From Hirudinaria manillensis (lineage: Eukaryota > Annelida > Clitellata > Hirudinida > Hirudinidae), in contig CM067527.1 in assembly GCA_034509925.1 (NCBI GenBank), positions 9,231,001 to 9,295,000 of the forward strand: DNA of 64,000 nucleotides, written 5' to 3'. The notes under the pieces are model-generated. The model was given only the letters and a program-made list of their open reading frames with translations, was not told the origin of the DNA and did not search any database. Position 1 is the stretch's first letter, and every line of letters begins with the position of its first letter. Position numbers and translations under genes: made by a program. This document shows, piece by piece, positions 9,553 through 22,594 of the stretch.

Positions 9553-12500
9553 GTTTTTCATTTAAAATTCAATTAATCTTCGTTGTTCTCACCAACGATT
9601 TCATAATGATATGCACGGGGGGTGGAGCTACACTTGCTCGTTAGGGAGGGGCTTGGATATTTATGAATATGAGGGGGCAACCTGACGGTTTTACCAAATC
9701 AAAACATCCGCTCTTATCGCCCACAACAAATTGTTGATTCTTATAATAAGTAATGTTATTATAATAAATAATATTATTATAATATAAATAATAATGTTAT
9801 TATAATATTAAAATTGTAATAAATAATGTTATTATATTATAAGATATGCATACATAATGAAGTGCATATCATATATGAATAAAGTTATATCACTTTATAT
9901 CAACGTTTTTGTATTGCTGGGAAGGAAGGAGTGAAAGATGGAAAGAGATAATGTCGTTCGATGTTGGAGATAACACGTTTGATGATCCGCATAAAACAAT
10001 TCCATGAGGCTGGATATGATGATCGTGGGGATGATGATGATGATGATGAATGTGATGATGACTATGACGATGATCGTGGCGATGATGATGGCGAATGTTG
10101 GTCGAACCTTTGACCCTACAGGCATTGGCAAATAAAAAGTTGACATTTGAGAGACAGACAACAATAAAAGATGCTGGCTTCGAAGATGATGATGATGATG
10201 ATGATGAAGACGATGATGACGATGGTGATGATAGGAGAGAAAGATATGGTAACTTATTATATCGTAAATAATGTAAAATAAATTGATAGAAAACATGCGG
10301 GCAAGAGTAATGGGGGATAATGTATAAAATTGGATCCCGTGTTATTTTTCAGATAATGAGTTGAATTAATTATAAAATAAATATTTAAAAAAAATATTGA
10401 TTGTTGTTAATATTATTATTTATCACACAACCAAATAATTAGGCTACCAAGTTTGGAAGTCTATGCCTCCGAATATAACTGCAGCTGCATTTTGGGCTGT
10501 TGAACGATTTGCTTCAAGTCACGGGGCGATAAATAATATGTTACAAAAATAAAAAATAAAATCACGGAACAATTAATTATAATTAAATTATAATAATTAT
10601 ATTAATTAACTTCAGGACGAATAATTAACTTTGATTTTTTTATGAGATGTTGGAAAATTGCTTGCTTTTCTTCGTCGATGCCGAGAGAGAAGTCAGTTCG
10701 TGAACTGACGAAGTTAAATAATTTTAGGAAAATAGAAAATCAAATAAATAAAATAATTAATTAATTGAATAATATTAATATTAATAATTAATTATTACTA
10801 GGGAATAGTAACGTTCGGCTGTGGATCTAATTGTCTAAGAAACGGATGAAGAGACACTCGTTTGAGACTTGGGCTTTCTATTCAGGATTCAACAGCTGAA
10901 AGGTTCGTTGAAATCGTTCTCTTGAAAATTAAGTTGTCATCTTCGCTTCAATTTTTGTTTCTTCAGTCTCTTATGAGATGTAGAATTAGAGATAAAATCA
11001 TTTAAACTGAAATCGTCTTTGTTTTACCTTTGTGAAGCTGAAACTGTGTTTTAGTTACTAAGGTCGCAATAAGCTATTCATTTTAAGTTGTTTCGAATGA
11101 TTGGTTACCATGCTTGGTGTTACTTCGTTGGTATCTTGTGATATTGTCACATGATTGTGTTGTGATGTCGAGATTCTCGATTCGATGTATTTTATCGAGA
11201 AATATAAAATAGGATACAATTGAGTAACACAGGCGATCATTGAAACATTGAATTGTTTTCAATTCCTAAACAAAAACATGAATTAAGTTTCATTCGAATT
11301 GACATTGGAAACATGTTTCAACACAGCATTCAATACAACATCATTTCGTCCAATCTTCTTAAATGTCTTCTTAAAACAATTCAAATAACAATTCAAATTT
11401 TTCATTTTTCTGAATAATTAAATTAAATACTTTATAATTTAATTATTTAATTAATTTCTCGATTCTAAATTTAATAATAACTCAGTACCAGTTTGTGAGA
11501 CCACACTCGTTCATGGCCATCTTTGTGACCAACATCATCTTTACTAAGACATTAAAGCCATCGAAAGTAATCATCATCATCATCATGATTATCACCAGAA
11601 CTGTCTTTGCTGCCATCTTCTTCATTATTACTTTCGACATCATCATCATCATACTCTCCCTTTCCTCCCACTCCTCCTCTTCCTCCTCCTCCTCATCATC
11701 ACCATCACCTATAACAAAACCACTGCCAGTATCATTAATATTATTATTATTATTATTAATATTATTATTATTATTGTTAATATTATCACCATCACCTTCC
11801 AGTCACAATTATTGACGCAATCCAGCAGATCCTCAAATGGTTCCCAACCTTTTCCCCCAATTATTCGTTTATTCCTGCAACTCATCGTCATCGTCGTCGT
11901 CGTCATCGTTTTAGTCATGAACAACGTTCATTGAACGTCATCGCTTGAGTCCTGATGCCTTCGGTGTCATCGTCATCAGCACCGTCATGACCTTCAAATA
12001 ACCTCCAAAAAATTCTGGCACCAACCATCCTTTAATCTCGCGATAGCGACGGTAATATCATTGACAGTGGATGGCCGATAAAAGGTTATAAAAACTTCGA
12101 CAATGGTGATGATGATGACGACGATGATGATTATGATGTACGGAGACGATGATGACAATGACGACGATGATGATGATGATGGTGATGACGACATTGATGA
12201 TGATGTTGAAGGTGTTGTTAATCATTATGATATACGATGGCGATGATGATGATGACGACGACGATGATGTTGATAATGATGATGACGGGGTTTGTTGCAC
12301 AACTTCGATGGGAAGGTAATTGGCGCAAAAGTACCACTCATATCAAAAGAAGTTTGATACTGATCATTATGCTTACAGCTGTTTATAACGATAGCTAGGA
12401 ATCTCATGATGATGATGATGTGATGATTGTGGTGATGGTCATGGAAATTGTAATGAAAGTTATGATGGTAATACATGATGGTGGGGATGGTGATGATCAT

Positions 12501-14806
12501 GATCATGATCATGGAGATGGTAATGATGATTATGATGGTCATACATGATGGTGATGATAATGATGTCAGTCTCAGAAATCAATGCGTACCTCTCGCTGGT
12601 ATCGATTCTTGATCGATGTTTGCGTGTTGAAACCGCCACCACATTTTACTTTCGACATCTGTTTAAAAAACAATACGATTTGTGCTTCTCCATGGACTCT
12701 TCCTTGTACTGTTTTGTACTTCTCCGTATTACTCTGTAATCGTCTGCACTATTTTTGTTTGTCTTGCTGTCTTGTGTTTGACTTGGTTGATATTTGATTT
12801 TGTTTAACACCAATGTGCTTATATCATGTGCTTTTATATTAAACCCACCGCCGCCATAGTTATGAACATCGTCAATATCATCTGCATCGTTGTCTTTGTC
12901 AGCCGCAAACCTTTCTAAAGTTGAGTTGTTTAAATTCTATGGCAATACAATCAATATATGTAGATGAACGCCATGGTTTGGATTACGACAATACGAGAGT
13001 AGGTGCCACAAAATAGTACATAACATAACATAACATAACATAACATGACATGACATGACATGACATGACATGACATGATATGACATGACATGACATAACG
13101 TAACATAACATAACCTAGCGTAACGTAACATAAGAGTCTTAACAATAACATCGCCTGGAAGGAACCGTCAAAACAATTACTTGCCAAGAAAAGCTATTTC
13201 GTCGAGAAATTTCTAAGCGACTATAAATTGAAAATAAAACAATGCGTCAGAATTTCCTTCTTTTAAAATTTCGAAAATAAAAGTTTGTGAAACGAATTAC
13301 ATGTCAAAATAGACGCAGAAGTTTTAACAAAAAAGGGTCAACAAAAATACATCGTACGCGACATAAACCTAGAAATGTAAACATAAAACGTAGAAATGTA
13401 GACATGTTATTTCTCCGAGACATGAAGACATAAAGTCGGTGAAAGGAATTAAGTTTCAACAAAAATAAAAACAATTTCAACTGAAAAAAATACCGAGAAT
13501 GCAATGGGAAAACCACAATTTTGAAATTGGTCGAGATGGCCAGTACATGGTTTCAGTACATGGTTAGGGTACATCATCATTTATTGCTCCTCAATTGTTC
13601 AAAAATTCAATCCCTCAAGGGATTCAATGATGAAAGGGTAGGGGTGACTTCGGTTGTACCCAATTCTCTGGAAGGTGTCCGAGGGCACTTTGTTTACTGC
13701 AAGAACTTATGGAATATGAAAAGCTTCATCACGAGCAGTACTTTCGAAATGTTCCAATGAACGACAGAAAGCGACTTAGCGAAAAAGGATTTTAAAAAAA
13801 AAAGAAGAATAGAGGATTTAAAAGATGGAAACATATTTTCTACTGTGCCATGTTTAAGAATTTAATTTTTAAGTAGCGCACAATTTTTGTTTATATCAGT
13901 CATACTTATTATTATTATTATTATTATTACAATATTAATATGCATTAAATAATATATTGGGCACTATTTATTAGAGGCATAAAGTCAAAAATAGAAGCAT
14001 GTTTGAAGGTATTATTTCCATGGGATCTCTTCTTTCTGGATCGTGATGGACTTTCGAAAGAATGAGCAGCTGCTGATAATAACATGCAGATGAAAATAAC
14101 ACGCACACGAATATAACACGCACACGAATATAACACGCGGACGGGTGCAGAACATTTATCCACGCCTAGAGGTCTTCTTAAGATGATACTTCCTCAGTAA
14201 ATCTTCAAATATGTTTCACGGTTCTGAAACATAAATTTTCTTGAAAGTTCCTTTGAATAGGAGGCTCATTTACAAAATAAAATAACATAAATCGTTTAAA
14301 GGCCATAAATCCAATAATTTCAGTAAATTGAATTTAAGACGTCTGGAAACAGAATCTATGATCTGAGATCGTATTATTGTTTACTTAATAAATACATGAA
14401 ATTAGTAATAATTCAATAGAATTCAGAAACCAAAATCGAAATTATTAATAAATATAATTTTTAAAATATTATTAATTGTTTATTTATTAAAATTACATTC
14501 GTTGATGGTTATCTGTGGGGATAATGTTACTAGTAATTTCACTTCATAGAAACTTGTCACAAATTAATAATATTAATAATAATAATAATAAATTAATAGT
14601 AATAATAGCAATTTTTATTATTCATTAAAAGCTTAAAAAAATTATATTTTTCTATTTAGAGACAAAAACTTGCGGAGAAAAAGGAAAATAATTCCTCACG
14701 AATTCAGGTGGAAAGTGCTTGAAATCAATTACCTGTGTGGAACGCACCGTGTTCATCATCCTTGCTCGCTCACTCACTCATCCGTTCACTCGCCCCACTC
14801 ATCAGT
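9553..14806. repeat. Gene-free, microsatellite-rich region
   Basis: Alternating AT-rich DNA and (GAT/ATC)n arrays, for example 10025-10080, 10185-10235, 11570-11790, 12105-12295 and 12410-12560. A short AT repeat with ATAATGTTATTAT units lies at 9745-9840. Near 14098-14140 a 19-bp unit (ACACGCACACGAATATA) is repeated about three times. Frames here encode only low-complexity peptides. Confidence 0.8.
13018..13131. repeat. Pentanucleotide array (ACATA/ACATG)n
   Basis: A block of 5-bp units that grades from ACATA through ACATG and back to ACATA/ACGTA, suggesting local homogenisation of a variant unit in the centre. Confidence 0.9.
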
Positions 14807-15342
14807 TCACTCACTCACTCACTCACTCACTCACTCACTCACTCACTCACTCACTCACTCACTCACTCACTCACTCACTCACTCACTCACTCACTCACTC
14901 ACTCACTCACTCACTCACTCACTCACTCACTCACTCACTCACTCACTCACTCACTCACTCACTCACTCACTCACTCACTCACTCAATCACTCACTCACTC
15001 ACTCACTCTCACTCACTCACTCACTCACTCACTCACTCACTCACTCACTCACTCACTCACTCACTCACTCACTCACTCACTCACTCACTCACTCACTCAC
15101 TCACTCACTCACTCACTCACTCACTCACTCACTCACTCACTCACTCACTCACTCACTCACTCACTCACTCACTCACTCACTCACTCACTCACTCACTCAC
15201 TCACTCACTCACTCACTCACTCACTCACTCACTCACTCACTCACTCACTCACTCACTCACTCACTCACTCACTCACTCACTCACTCACTCACTCACTCAC
15301 TCACTCACTCACTCACTCACTCACTCACTCACTCACTCACTC
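14807..15342. repeat. Long (TCAC)n tetranucleotide array
   Basis: 536 bases of nearly perfect TCAC repeats, with only two interruptions (near 14985 and 15008). Because 4-bp units make a 12-bp codon cycle, all three plus frames read Thr-His-Ser-Leu without stops. These open frames are artefacts. Confidence 0.97.
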
Positions 15343-17672
15343 GGTCACTCATCAGCTCATCTACCTACCCACTCAATCACTCAGAATTGCTTTTACTTGG
15401 TATCTGTTGTTTATGTTGTCATGGAAACCGTCACTTTGAAGATCCCTGAGGACGAAATCCAGATTTCAAATTTTCTCTTGAATTTATTATTATTATTATT
15501 ATTATTTATTATTATTATTATTATTATTAAATATCATTTTTATTGTTCTTGCTGATTTAAAAAGAACTATTATTTTCTTTACCTCTTGAAATTCACAATC
15601 CCACACAAAAAGAATCTGATTTTAAGAGTGATTCAAGATTTCATGAAGAATTGCTTACGTTTGCAAAATTTTAACAACTGCTCTCAAGGAGAGAAATAAT
15701 CACGTGTAATTGATGAATAAGTAATTTATGTAATGCCGTATAAATCAAAAGAATATCAACAACAGAAACAACAACAACAACAACAGCAACAACATTTCTT
15801 AAAGTTTCACAATTTTTGAGGAGCTTCGTCTTTCAATTTCTCGAGTGCTATAGGAAAATCGTTCTCTTTAGGACAGCTTATTATTATTGTTGTTGTTGGA
15901 CATTTTAGGTGGGAATTTGAAATTAATTAAATTTTATTTTTAATTTTTGTTTTAAATTTTTCATTTTTCATTCGTCTGTGGTGGTAACTGACGTGTCGTG
16001 TTTATTAATGTTGAGTTAGAAATTCTTTAATTATAAATTATAAGTTATAAATAATATAATAAGTTATAATTAATGTCAGGTTTATGATTTATTATCGTTT
16101 ATTTATAATTATGATTGTAACTTTTGTAGTTCATAATATTATTTATTTATTTATTTATTTATAGTTGATATTAGTTACTAATATTTATATAATACTATAT
16201 ATAATAAGTATTACTAATATTTATATAGTTATTAATATTTTAATTGGCACCCATGATTTTCAACGATTTATGGAACCACAGGACGATATTTCCATCGGTT
16301 TGAGGAACATTTTAAACGTTTGTTCGGAACATGGCCGAGGAAAATAATAATATAATAATAGCATATTAATAAATGTTCTGCTGACTGAAGTTAAAATTAT
16401 TTATGGAATACAAAATAAAGTGTAATAATTAATTACACGAATAAAATATTATAATTCATTAATATTATAAGAATTCAGAATCAAATTATTTACAATCTAT
16501 TTATAATTAATTTATAATATAATACATTAATATTAAAATTGTATAATACTAATATTATAATATGTATAATACATTCGGATTCATCCAGAAGGCAAACTTT
16601 GAGGTAAAACTGGGCGAATCTGGCTTCTGCATTTGTTGGTATTTATTTAAATTAATTCTTTATTTGTTTGCATAATAATAATTATTATTTATTATCTGTG
16701 CTTGAATAAATACCATATACATATATATTGACATTATTACATTATATTATGACGCTATGATTGACACTCTATTAATGATTAAAGGTACTATATTGTTATG
16801 ATATATTTATGACATTTATGTTTCATAATAACAATACTACTATTAATAATAATGTTACAGTTATAAAGTAACCATAGCCACATTATTATAATTATTATAA
16901 TTATTATTATTGTTGTTGTTGTTATTTAATTTAAACGTGAATATTGACATAATCCCACGATACCAGATGAGTTTAGAAATGCTGTTCCAACCAGTTCAAC
17001 GCTTGATTGACTTGATTGATTGATTGATCGATTGAACAGCGTGGGAATCGCTTAAAAATGATTCATGACTTTCAAAAAATTCAATATTAATATTTAAAAT
17101 TCAATTCACACCGTGATTATGATAATGATGTTTTGCTTTGACGCTGGAATTCCTAAACGCGAAATACAAATGTGAATAAAATGACCTATATTATTTATTA
17201 ATATTATTATAATATTATTTATGATACTAGCACTTCTTGTTACGAAGTTATTATAATTATGGTATTGTTGATGTGATGATGATCTTGATGATGGTGATGC
17301 AGAAGGGGAAGGCCATAGATTATGGTCTGAAAGCGGACGTGTGAAGGAAGGTCATTCATACAACATTTTGTGCAACCAACCCTTGCTGTGATGATGATGA
17401 TGGTGATGATGACGATGACGATGATGACATTTCAAGGCTCCACGTTTAAACAGGATAACAACAACAACAACAGCAACGTTCAACGACAATAACGATGACA
17501 ACAAAGACATTACATAAATAAGAGAACCGCATTGAAAATATTTTTAAATAATTACTTCTCTCCGCAAGAAAATATTCGCCAGCATAAACAACCGCTCGTC
17601 TCCATGGCAACAGCTGACTCCATAAATTTAATTCCTCCGGGATCTCAAGTTTCTCCGGAAAACCGACGCGGT

Positions 17673-17870
17673 AGGAAGGAAGGAAGGAAGGATGGATGGA
17701 TGGATGGATGGATGGATGGATGGATGGATGGATGGATGGATGGATGGATTGGTGGATGGATGGATGGATGGATGGATGGATGGATGGATGGATGGATGGA
17801 TGGATGGATGGATGGATGGATGGATGGATGGATGGATGGATGGATGGATGGATGGATGGATGGATGGATG
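17673..17870. repeat. (GGAA)n-(GGAT)n array
   Basis: Begins with about four GGAA units and continues as GGAT units, with one GGTG interruption near 17751. The Met-Asp-Gly-Trp frame is an artefact of the repeat. Confidence 0.95.
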
Positions 17871-18489
17871 ATATAAAAATGAGATTTGAAATCTGAAAAA
17901 GAGTTTAGAATTTAGTTTTCAAAATAATTAATAATTGAGTTGAAATTCATACATTGTATTAATTTTAATAAACCAATTAATTCGGGATTGAATTCAATTT
18001 AAATTACATTGTTATCAGTTTAACTGATAAAGTCATTAATAATATTAATGATAATAATAATAATAATAACAATAATAATATAAAGCGTAAATTAACTTAA
18101 CAATATGGCGTTCAATTCTCCTTATTCAATTCTTGGTTAAAGAATGTAATTGATTAAAAAGTTGTTTGTTAACTTGTGGTTTAATATATTTATAGAATTG
18201 ATGAATGAATGATTTGAGATGCTGCATGTACTTTACACCCATGTCTGCTCCCGAATTTGGATCTGAAAGGTCAGAGAAAGGTTAAGTTGTTATTATGAAG
18301 TTGTTATTCTTTAGTTAATATTTCAATCATTATTTTTCAGTTATACAATATTTGTATATTGTATGCAACGATTACTTTTTTTTGGCATAGTGTTGCGGAT
18401 TTGTTATTACGTTGGTATTTATGTATATTTATGATTTTTGTACATGTTTTACTAGAAGCTTAAAAGTCCACGAATGAAGAATATTGAAA

Positions 18490-18526
<37 letters not shown>

Positions 18527-18662
18527 ATTATTACTATTACTAATACAACCAAGTTTTGATACATTTATAATATTTATTTATATTATATAACTTCAGGCTA
18601 TTCATGTCCTACAGGATACGTTGAGTTATTTTTATCTGCATTCAAAATTATTTATAAATATA

Positions 18663-18788
18663 ACTCACTCACTCACTCACTCACTCACTCACTCACTCAC
18701 TCACTCACTCACTCACTCACTCACTCACTCACTCACTCACTCACTCACTCACTCACTCACTCACTCACTCACTCACTCACTCACTCAC
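18663..18788. repeat. (ACTC)n array
   Basis: 126 bases of perfect tetranucleotide repeats, the same unit as the larger array 3.3 kb upstream. Confidence 0.95.
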
Positions 18789-19268
18789 GGCGGATAGATA
18801 AATAATTCATCCAGCTTTGATCCTCAGATCAGACCAAACCTGTCAAGATTATCGACAGACAAGGCTGTAATTAATGTTTCAATTACATATATATTGCTTA
18901 TATTATAATTATTTGTAGCAATTTTATTTATTTAATTCTTCTTATTATCTTATCTCATTATTATTATGATTATTATTATTATTTTTATTATTATTATTAT
19001 TATCTTAGCTTAATATTATGAATGATATTGTGGTTCAATCTGACGATTGATCTTTAGCTCACGAAAGCATCAGCCATCGACGTGAACTTGAGAATACCTG
19101 GAATGTTAAAATTTATAAAATTTAGGTTCTAATCTTGCTACATAATTATAAAATATAATGCTTACATGTATATTAACTTATCAAGTCAAGTTATAGATAT
19201 ATTATTATTATTATTATTATTATTATTATCATCATCACCGGCTGTGAGACCGAGAAGAAGCAGGAAAA

Positions 19269-19325
<57 letters not shown>

Positions 19326-20034
19326 AAGATATAACATTTATTTCCGATTATAATACAATCATTAATGGCCGAATCAAGTTAGACCATTTAATTAGGTTAA
19401 TTAGATGCATAACGTGACCGCGATTCTCAACAGCTGACTGGTCTCTGGAGATACACGGCCGTTAACGAATCTAATTTGCAATTATAATTTTGTGTCCGTC
19501 CATCCTTCTTCATCGCCATCTTCTTTTTATTTGACTTTCTCGCTTCATCAGTCACTCCTTCCAAGAATAAGTAGTGAGGCACCTTTAAAGAATTTTCATC
19601 AATTATAATATTCGTATTTATTTCTGAACATATTTATCGACTCTATTTATATAAATTACTTATATATATATCCTTATTTCTTTATTTATTTCGTATTATT
19701 TAATGCTATTCTGAGCTACAACAACAGCTATATTTGGAACAACAATCACAACAACAACAACAACAATCACGTAATACCTTTGCTGAACATTTGCACTTGA
19801 AATGAGAAGTTTAAAAGCCACGTGGAACTCTTTCTTAATTCATTCTGTAAGGCACTGATATGGTTATGATAACGATTCCCGATGGTTATGATAATGATGC
19901 TGATGTCGAGAATAATGGTGGAGTCTGAAGCGTGACGTCATCCGAAGCATGACGTGTGTATGTCGACGCCGTCGTTTGAAGTTTTTGTGGTCATTAAAGC
20001 AAAACATTTCAATCATCGTCGTCATCATCATCAT

Positions 20035-20237
20035 CACCACTGTCATCATCACCAAGTTCAGCATCTCATTTTTATCATCATCATTATAATTTATGCAGGG
20101 AATAAGTCGTCGTCGTCATCATCAGCGTCATCGTCACCACTGTCATCATCACCAAGTTCAGCATCTCATTTTTATCATCATCATTATAATTTATGCAGGG
20201 AATAAGTCGTCGTCGTCATCATCAGCGTCATCGTCAC
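20035..20237. repeat. Two-copy 100-bp tandem duplication
   Basis: A block beginning TGTCATCATCACCAAGTTCA at 20041 recurs at 20141 with the same following sequence, up to GTCGTCGTCGTCATC at about 20105 and 20205. The unit is 100 bp and includes ATC microsatellite. Confidence 0.85.
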
Positions 20238-20703
20238 CATCATCATCATCATCACCACCGTCATCGTCATCATCACTAATTACAATATCCTGGAAAATGT
20301 TATTGGAAACGTTTCACGCGCGGGAAATTCCTGGATGGACGGAAAGAATTTCAGATGATTGAGCGATGATCCCCTTAGCATATCAGGCGATGAAACCAGA
20401 GGGAAAGAGTTTATTTTAAAATTTCTTTTTAATGATTATCAATTTATCAATAATTGTTATTATAATTAATATTTATTATCAATAATATTATTAACAATAT
20501 TATCAATTACCAATTATTATTGTCATCAATAATATGTATAATATTAACTGCATTTCAAGCATTTTCAAATTCAAACATTTAGAATAAAAATTCCATGTAA
20601 ATGCAATGCTGACCTTAAACAGTGCCCCTGTTATCAAACTAAACACAAGTCGTAAATTTTCAGATCTCCAATATTATTTCAACATTCCTTGCCTGCTGAA
20701 AGG

Positions 20704-21600
20704 ATGCCAAAGCAATGCAAACCGGCCGAGATATTTGATCTCGAAGAGATCGTTAGAAATTGGGCGATGCAGATGTTCGACCTGACAAAGACCAAGGACC
20801 AGGCCAAGATTCCAAAAGAACATCTGCAGTTTACGATCAGCTGGAAACGAGTGAAGTTTGTCCATAAGGATCCAGAGTATCCTAAGACACAGAAGAGTAC
20901 GTCAATACCGAAGGCTCAAATCCTTTTCAGGACAGTCTTTTGTAACAACACCGATCAAGATCAAGAGTACACCTTCAGAACGGAGAGAAGCACCTGTTCG
21001 GTTTGCGAGGTCAGCCTCGAGAGGTGTCTTACTCGGGGTCAAGAAGTCAGTTTGAGTTTGAAAACTCCATGTGAGATTTTTGAAGCTAATGCCGGATTCA
21101 AGCGAGAGCTGGCAATTTCTCAAGCCCAGGGACAATGCATTGAAGAGACTCTTACCTGGGGAGTTGAAAGTATCATCAAGGTACCTGCTGGATTCAAAAC
21201 AGTAGCAGAACTTGAAGTCTTTGAGAATGAGCTGGCAGGAGATTTTACGGTGGTCACAGAATTTGCTGGAAAGGTTAGAAGAATTATTTTGACTTAATTT
21301 ACCTTAAATTGAAATGAAATTGGTATGATTTTGTAGCATATGATTATAGAATATAATTACGCTTTAATAACCGCTGCCCTTCTACATCAGGTTATAGTGG
21401 GTGTGACCAACATACGAGACAACAACTCCTTTGTCAAGTCAATAGAAGGCGACATCTCTGAAATCGTAAAACCGGAGCACAGCAGTCTCAAGGGATTCTC
21501 CAAAGAAAACAAGGTCATCAGCTTCGTCACTAAAGGCAGCTGTCACTTCCGTTTTGCCTTTGAGCAACACGTGACAGTGCGACAGCAAAATTTAGATTAA
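20704..21600 (+). CDS. Aerolysin/ETX-MTX2-like beta-pore-fold protein (putative)
   Basis: Two exons: 20704-21273 (190 codons, phase 0) and 21391-21600 (69 codons plus stop), joined across a 117-bp GT-AG intron with frame kept, giving about 259 residues. An acceptor-like TTTTCAG at 20657-20663 suggests a 5'UTR intron before the ATG. There is no signal peptide. The second half alternates Ser/Thr and hydrophobic residues, has a Cys-rich hairpin-like stretch (STCSVCEVSLERC) and then VPAGFKTVAELEVFENELAGDF, a pattern resembling the 'vPp.tk..v.....' strands of aerolysin-like folds. Such proteins form membrane beta-barrel pores; animal versions serve in defence, digestion or venom. Family assignment rests on pattern only and could be wrong. 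The lack of a secretion signal argues for an intracellular or unconventionally released protein. Confidence 0.6.
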
Positions 21601-21796
21601 TGTGGATATGCTTAAATTAAATTTGATGTTCTGCAAAAGCAACATTGCATCATGATTTATGATTGATATCCTCTCGTGGCACTTCTTTTCAACCCATAGC
21701 TTGTAGTTCTTGATCTGAATCATGTAATTCTATTTCTAGGCTTTTTACGTCAAATCTTTGTCAATTATATTTGTGATTATGATAAAAAAAATTCTA

Positions 21797-21802
21797 AATA
21801 AA
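21797..21802 (+). terminator. Candidate polyadenylation signal
   Basis: AATAAA about 200 bases after the stop of the pore-fold-like gene. The surrounding DNA is AT-rich, so chance occurrence is possible. Confidence 0.4.
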
Positions 21803-22224
21803 TTTGGTAAGATTTCGGAAAACTATATGAAGATCAATTAAAGACATGTAAAGTCTATTGGTTAACTCATTAGGTACCACTACATGAACGAAGCCTTGTA
21901 TGCGCTCAATTTAAGTTTTTCGTGGTCGCTTAAATTCACTAAGCCGGCAAACTAGAGTCCTCTGCAATAGACTTATATAGTATACTACATGAAACGCAAT
22001 GTGTCACCTAAAGCTTTCGTGGATGCTGCAGTCAACTTGGTGCACGAGGATGACATAAGAATGACATAGAGAGACTCAAATAGATTTGAAGATTATGTAA
22101 AGGACATGAAATAGTTCATTAAGGGGCATAAATAAGGCCATTGAGAGCCTTCTGAGTCGCTCCAGTCCAGCCAACAACGAACGACATAAGAAAACTAATG
22201 AGAGTAGTTTTCCATAGCCGAACA

Positions 22225-22316
22225 TGGGAGTTCTTCCTCCGCGCCGGGGTCTCAAGTGGCTTCTAGCGGCTGACGCCATGGCGTCTGTCGCCGCGGAAGC
22301 TGTGGTTCGACAAGGT
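22225..22316 (+). other. GC-rich island, possible short exon
   Basis: In AT-rich surroundings, a GC-rich stretch opens with ATG at 22225 and reads about 30 codons (MGVLPPRRGLKW... ending AVVRQ) to a donor-like CAAG|GTATTC. No family was recognised on either strand. It may instead be a remnant of a repeated element, since it lies just upstream of the L2-like copy. Confidence 0.2.
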
Positions 22317-22594
22317 ATTCCGTTATTATTATTATTTTTTAGATGAAGGTTTTTCCTAAGAATAAGACTCGGATGGGAAGGGGGTGATTTGAATGAACAC
22401 TGAATGGGTTTAGAAAAGAGTGGTCGGTATTTGGCTCTGAGAGATCGTGCCAATGATTTTGAGGACGACGACGATGACGATGACAATAATGATGATGATG
22501 GTGATGACAACGACGATGTTAGTGATGATGATGATGATGATAACGACGATGTTAGTGATGATGATGATGACGACTGTAAATAATGCCCAAACTG

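Larger units (their letters stand above)
15343..20655. repeat. Gene-free AT-rich and microsatellite region
   Basis: Contains (GGAA/GGAT)n at 17673-17870, (ACTC)n at 18663-18788, (ATT)n at 15485-15528, 18496-18525, 19201-19230 and 19268-19325, CAA repeats near 15757-15795, and GAT/ATC tracts near 17280 and 17390. No gene is supported. Confidence 0.8.

Noticed and set aside
9348..9644. Plus-strand frame with Pro-Asn repeats
   Set aside because: It is the translation of the interstitial telomeric repeat.
14670..15555. Three overlapping long plus-strand frames of Thr-His-Ser-Leu repeats
   Set aside because: All three frames are open because of the 4-bp TCAC unit. No codon bias, domain or splice signal supports a gene.
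17532..17896. Met-Asp-Gly-Trp repeat frames
   Set aside because: Produced by the GGAT microsatellite.
14807..18788. Regular repeats considered as a CRISPR-like array
   Set aside because: Units are contiguous without spacers, and the genome is eukaryotic.
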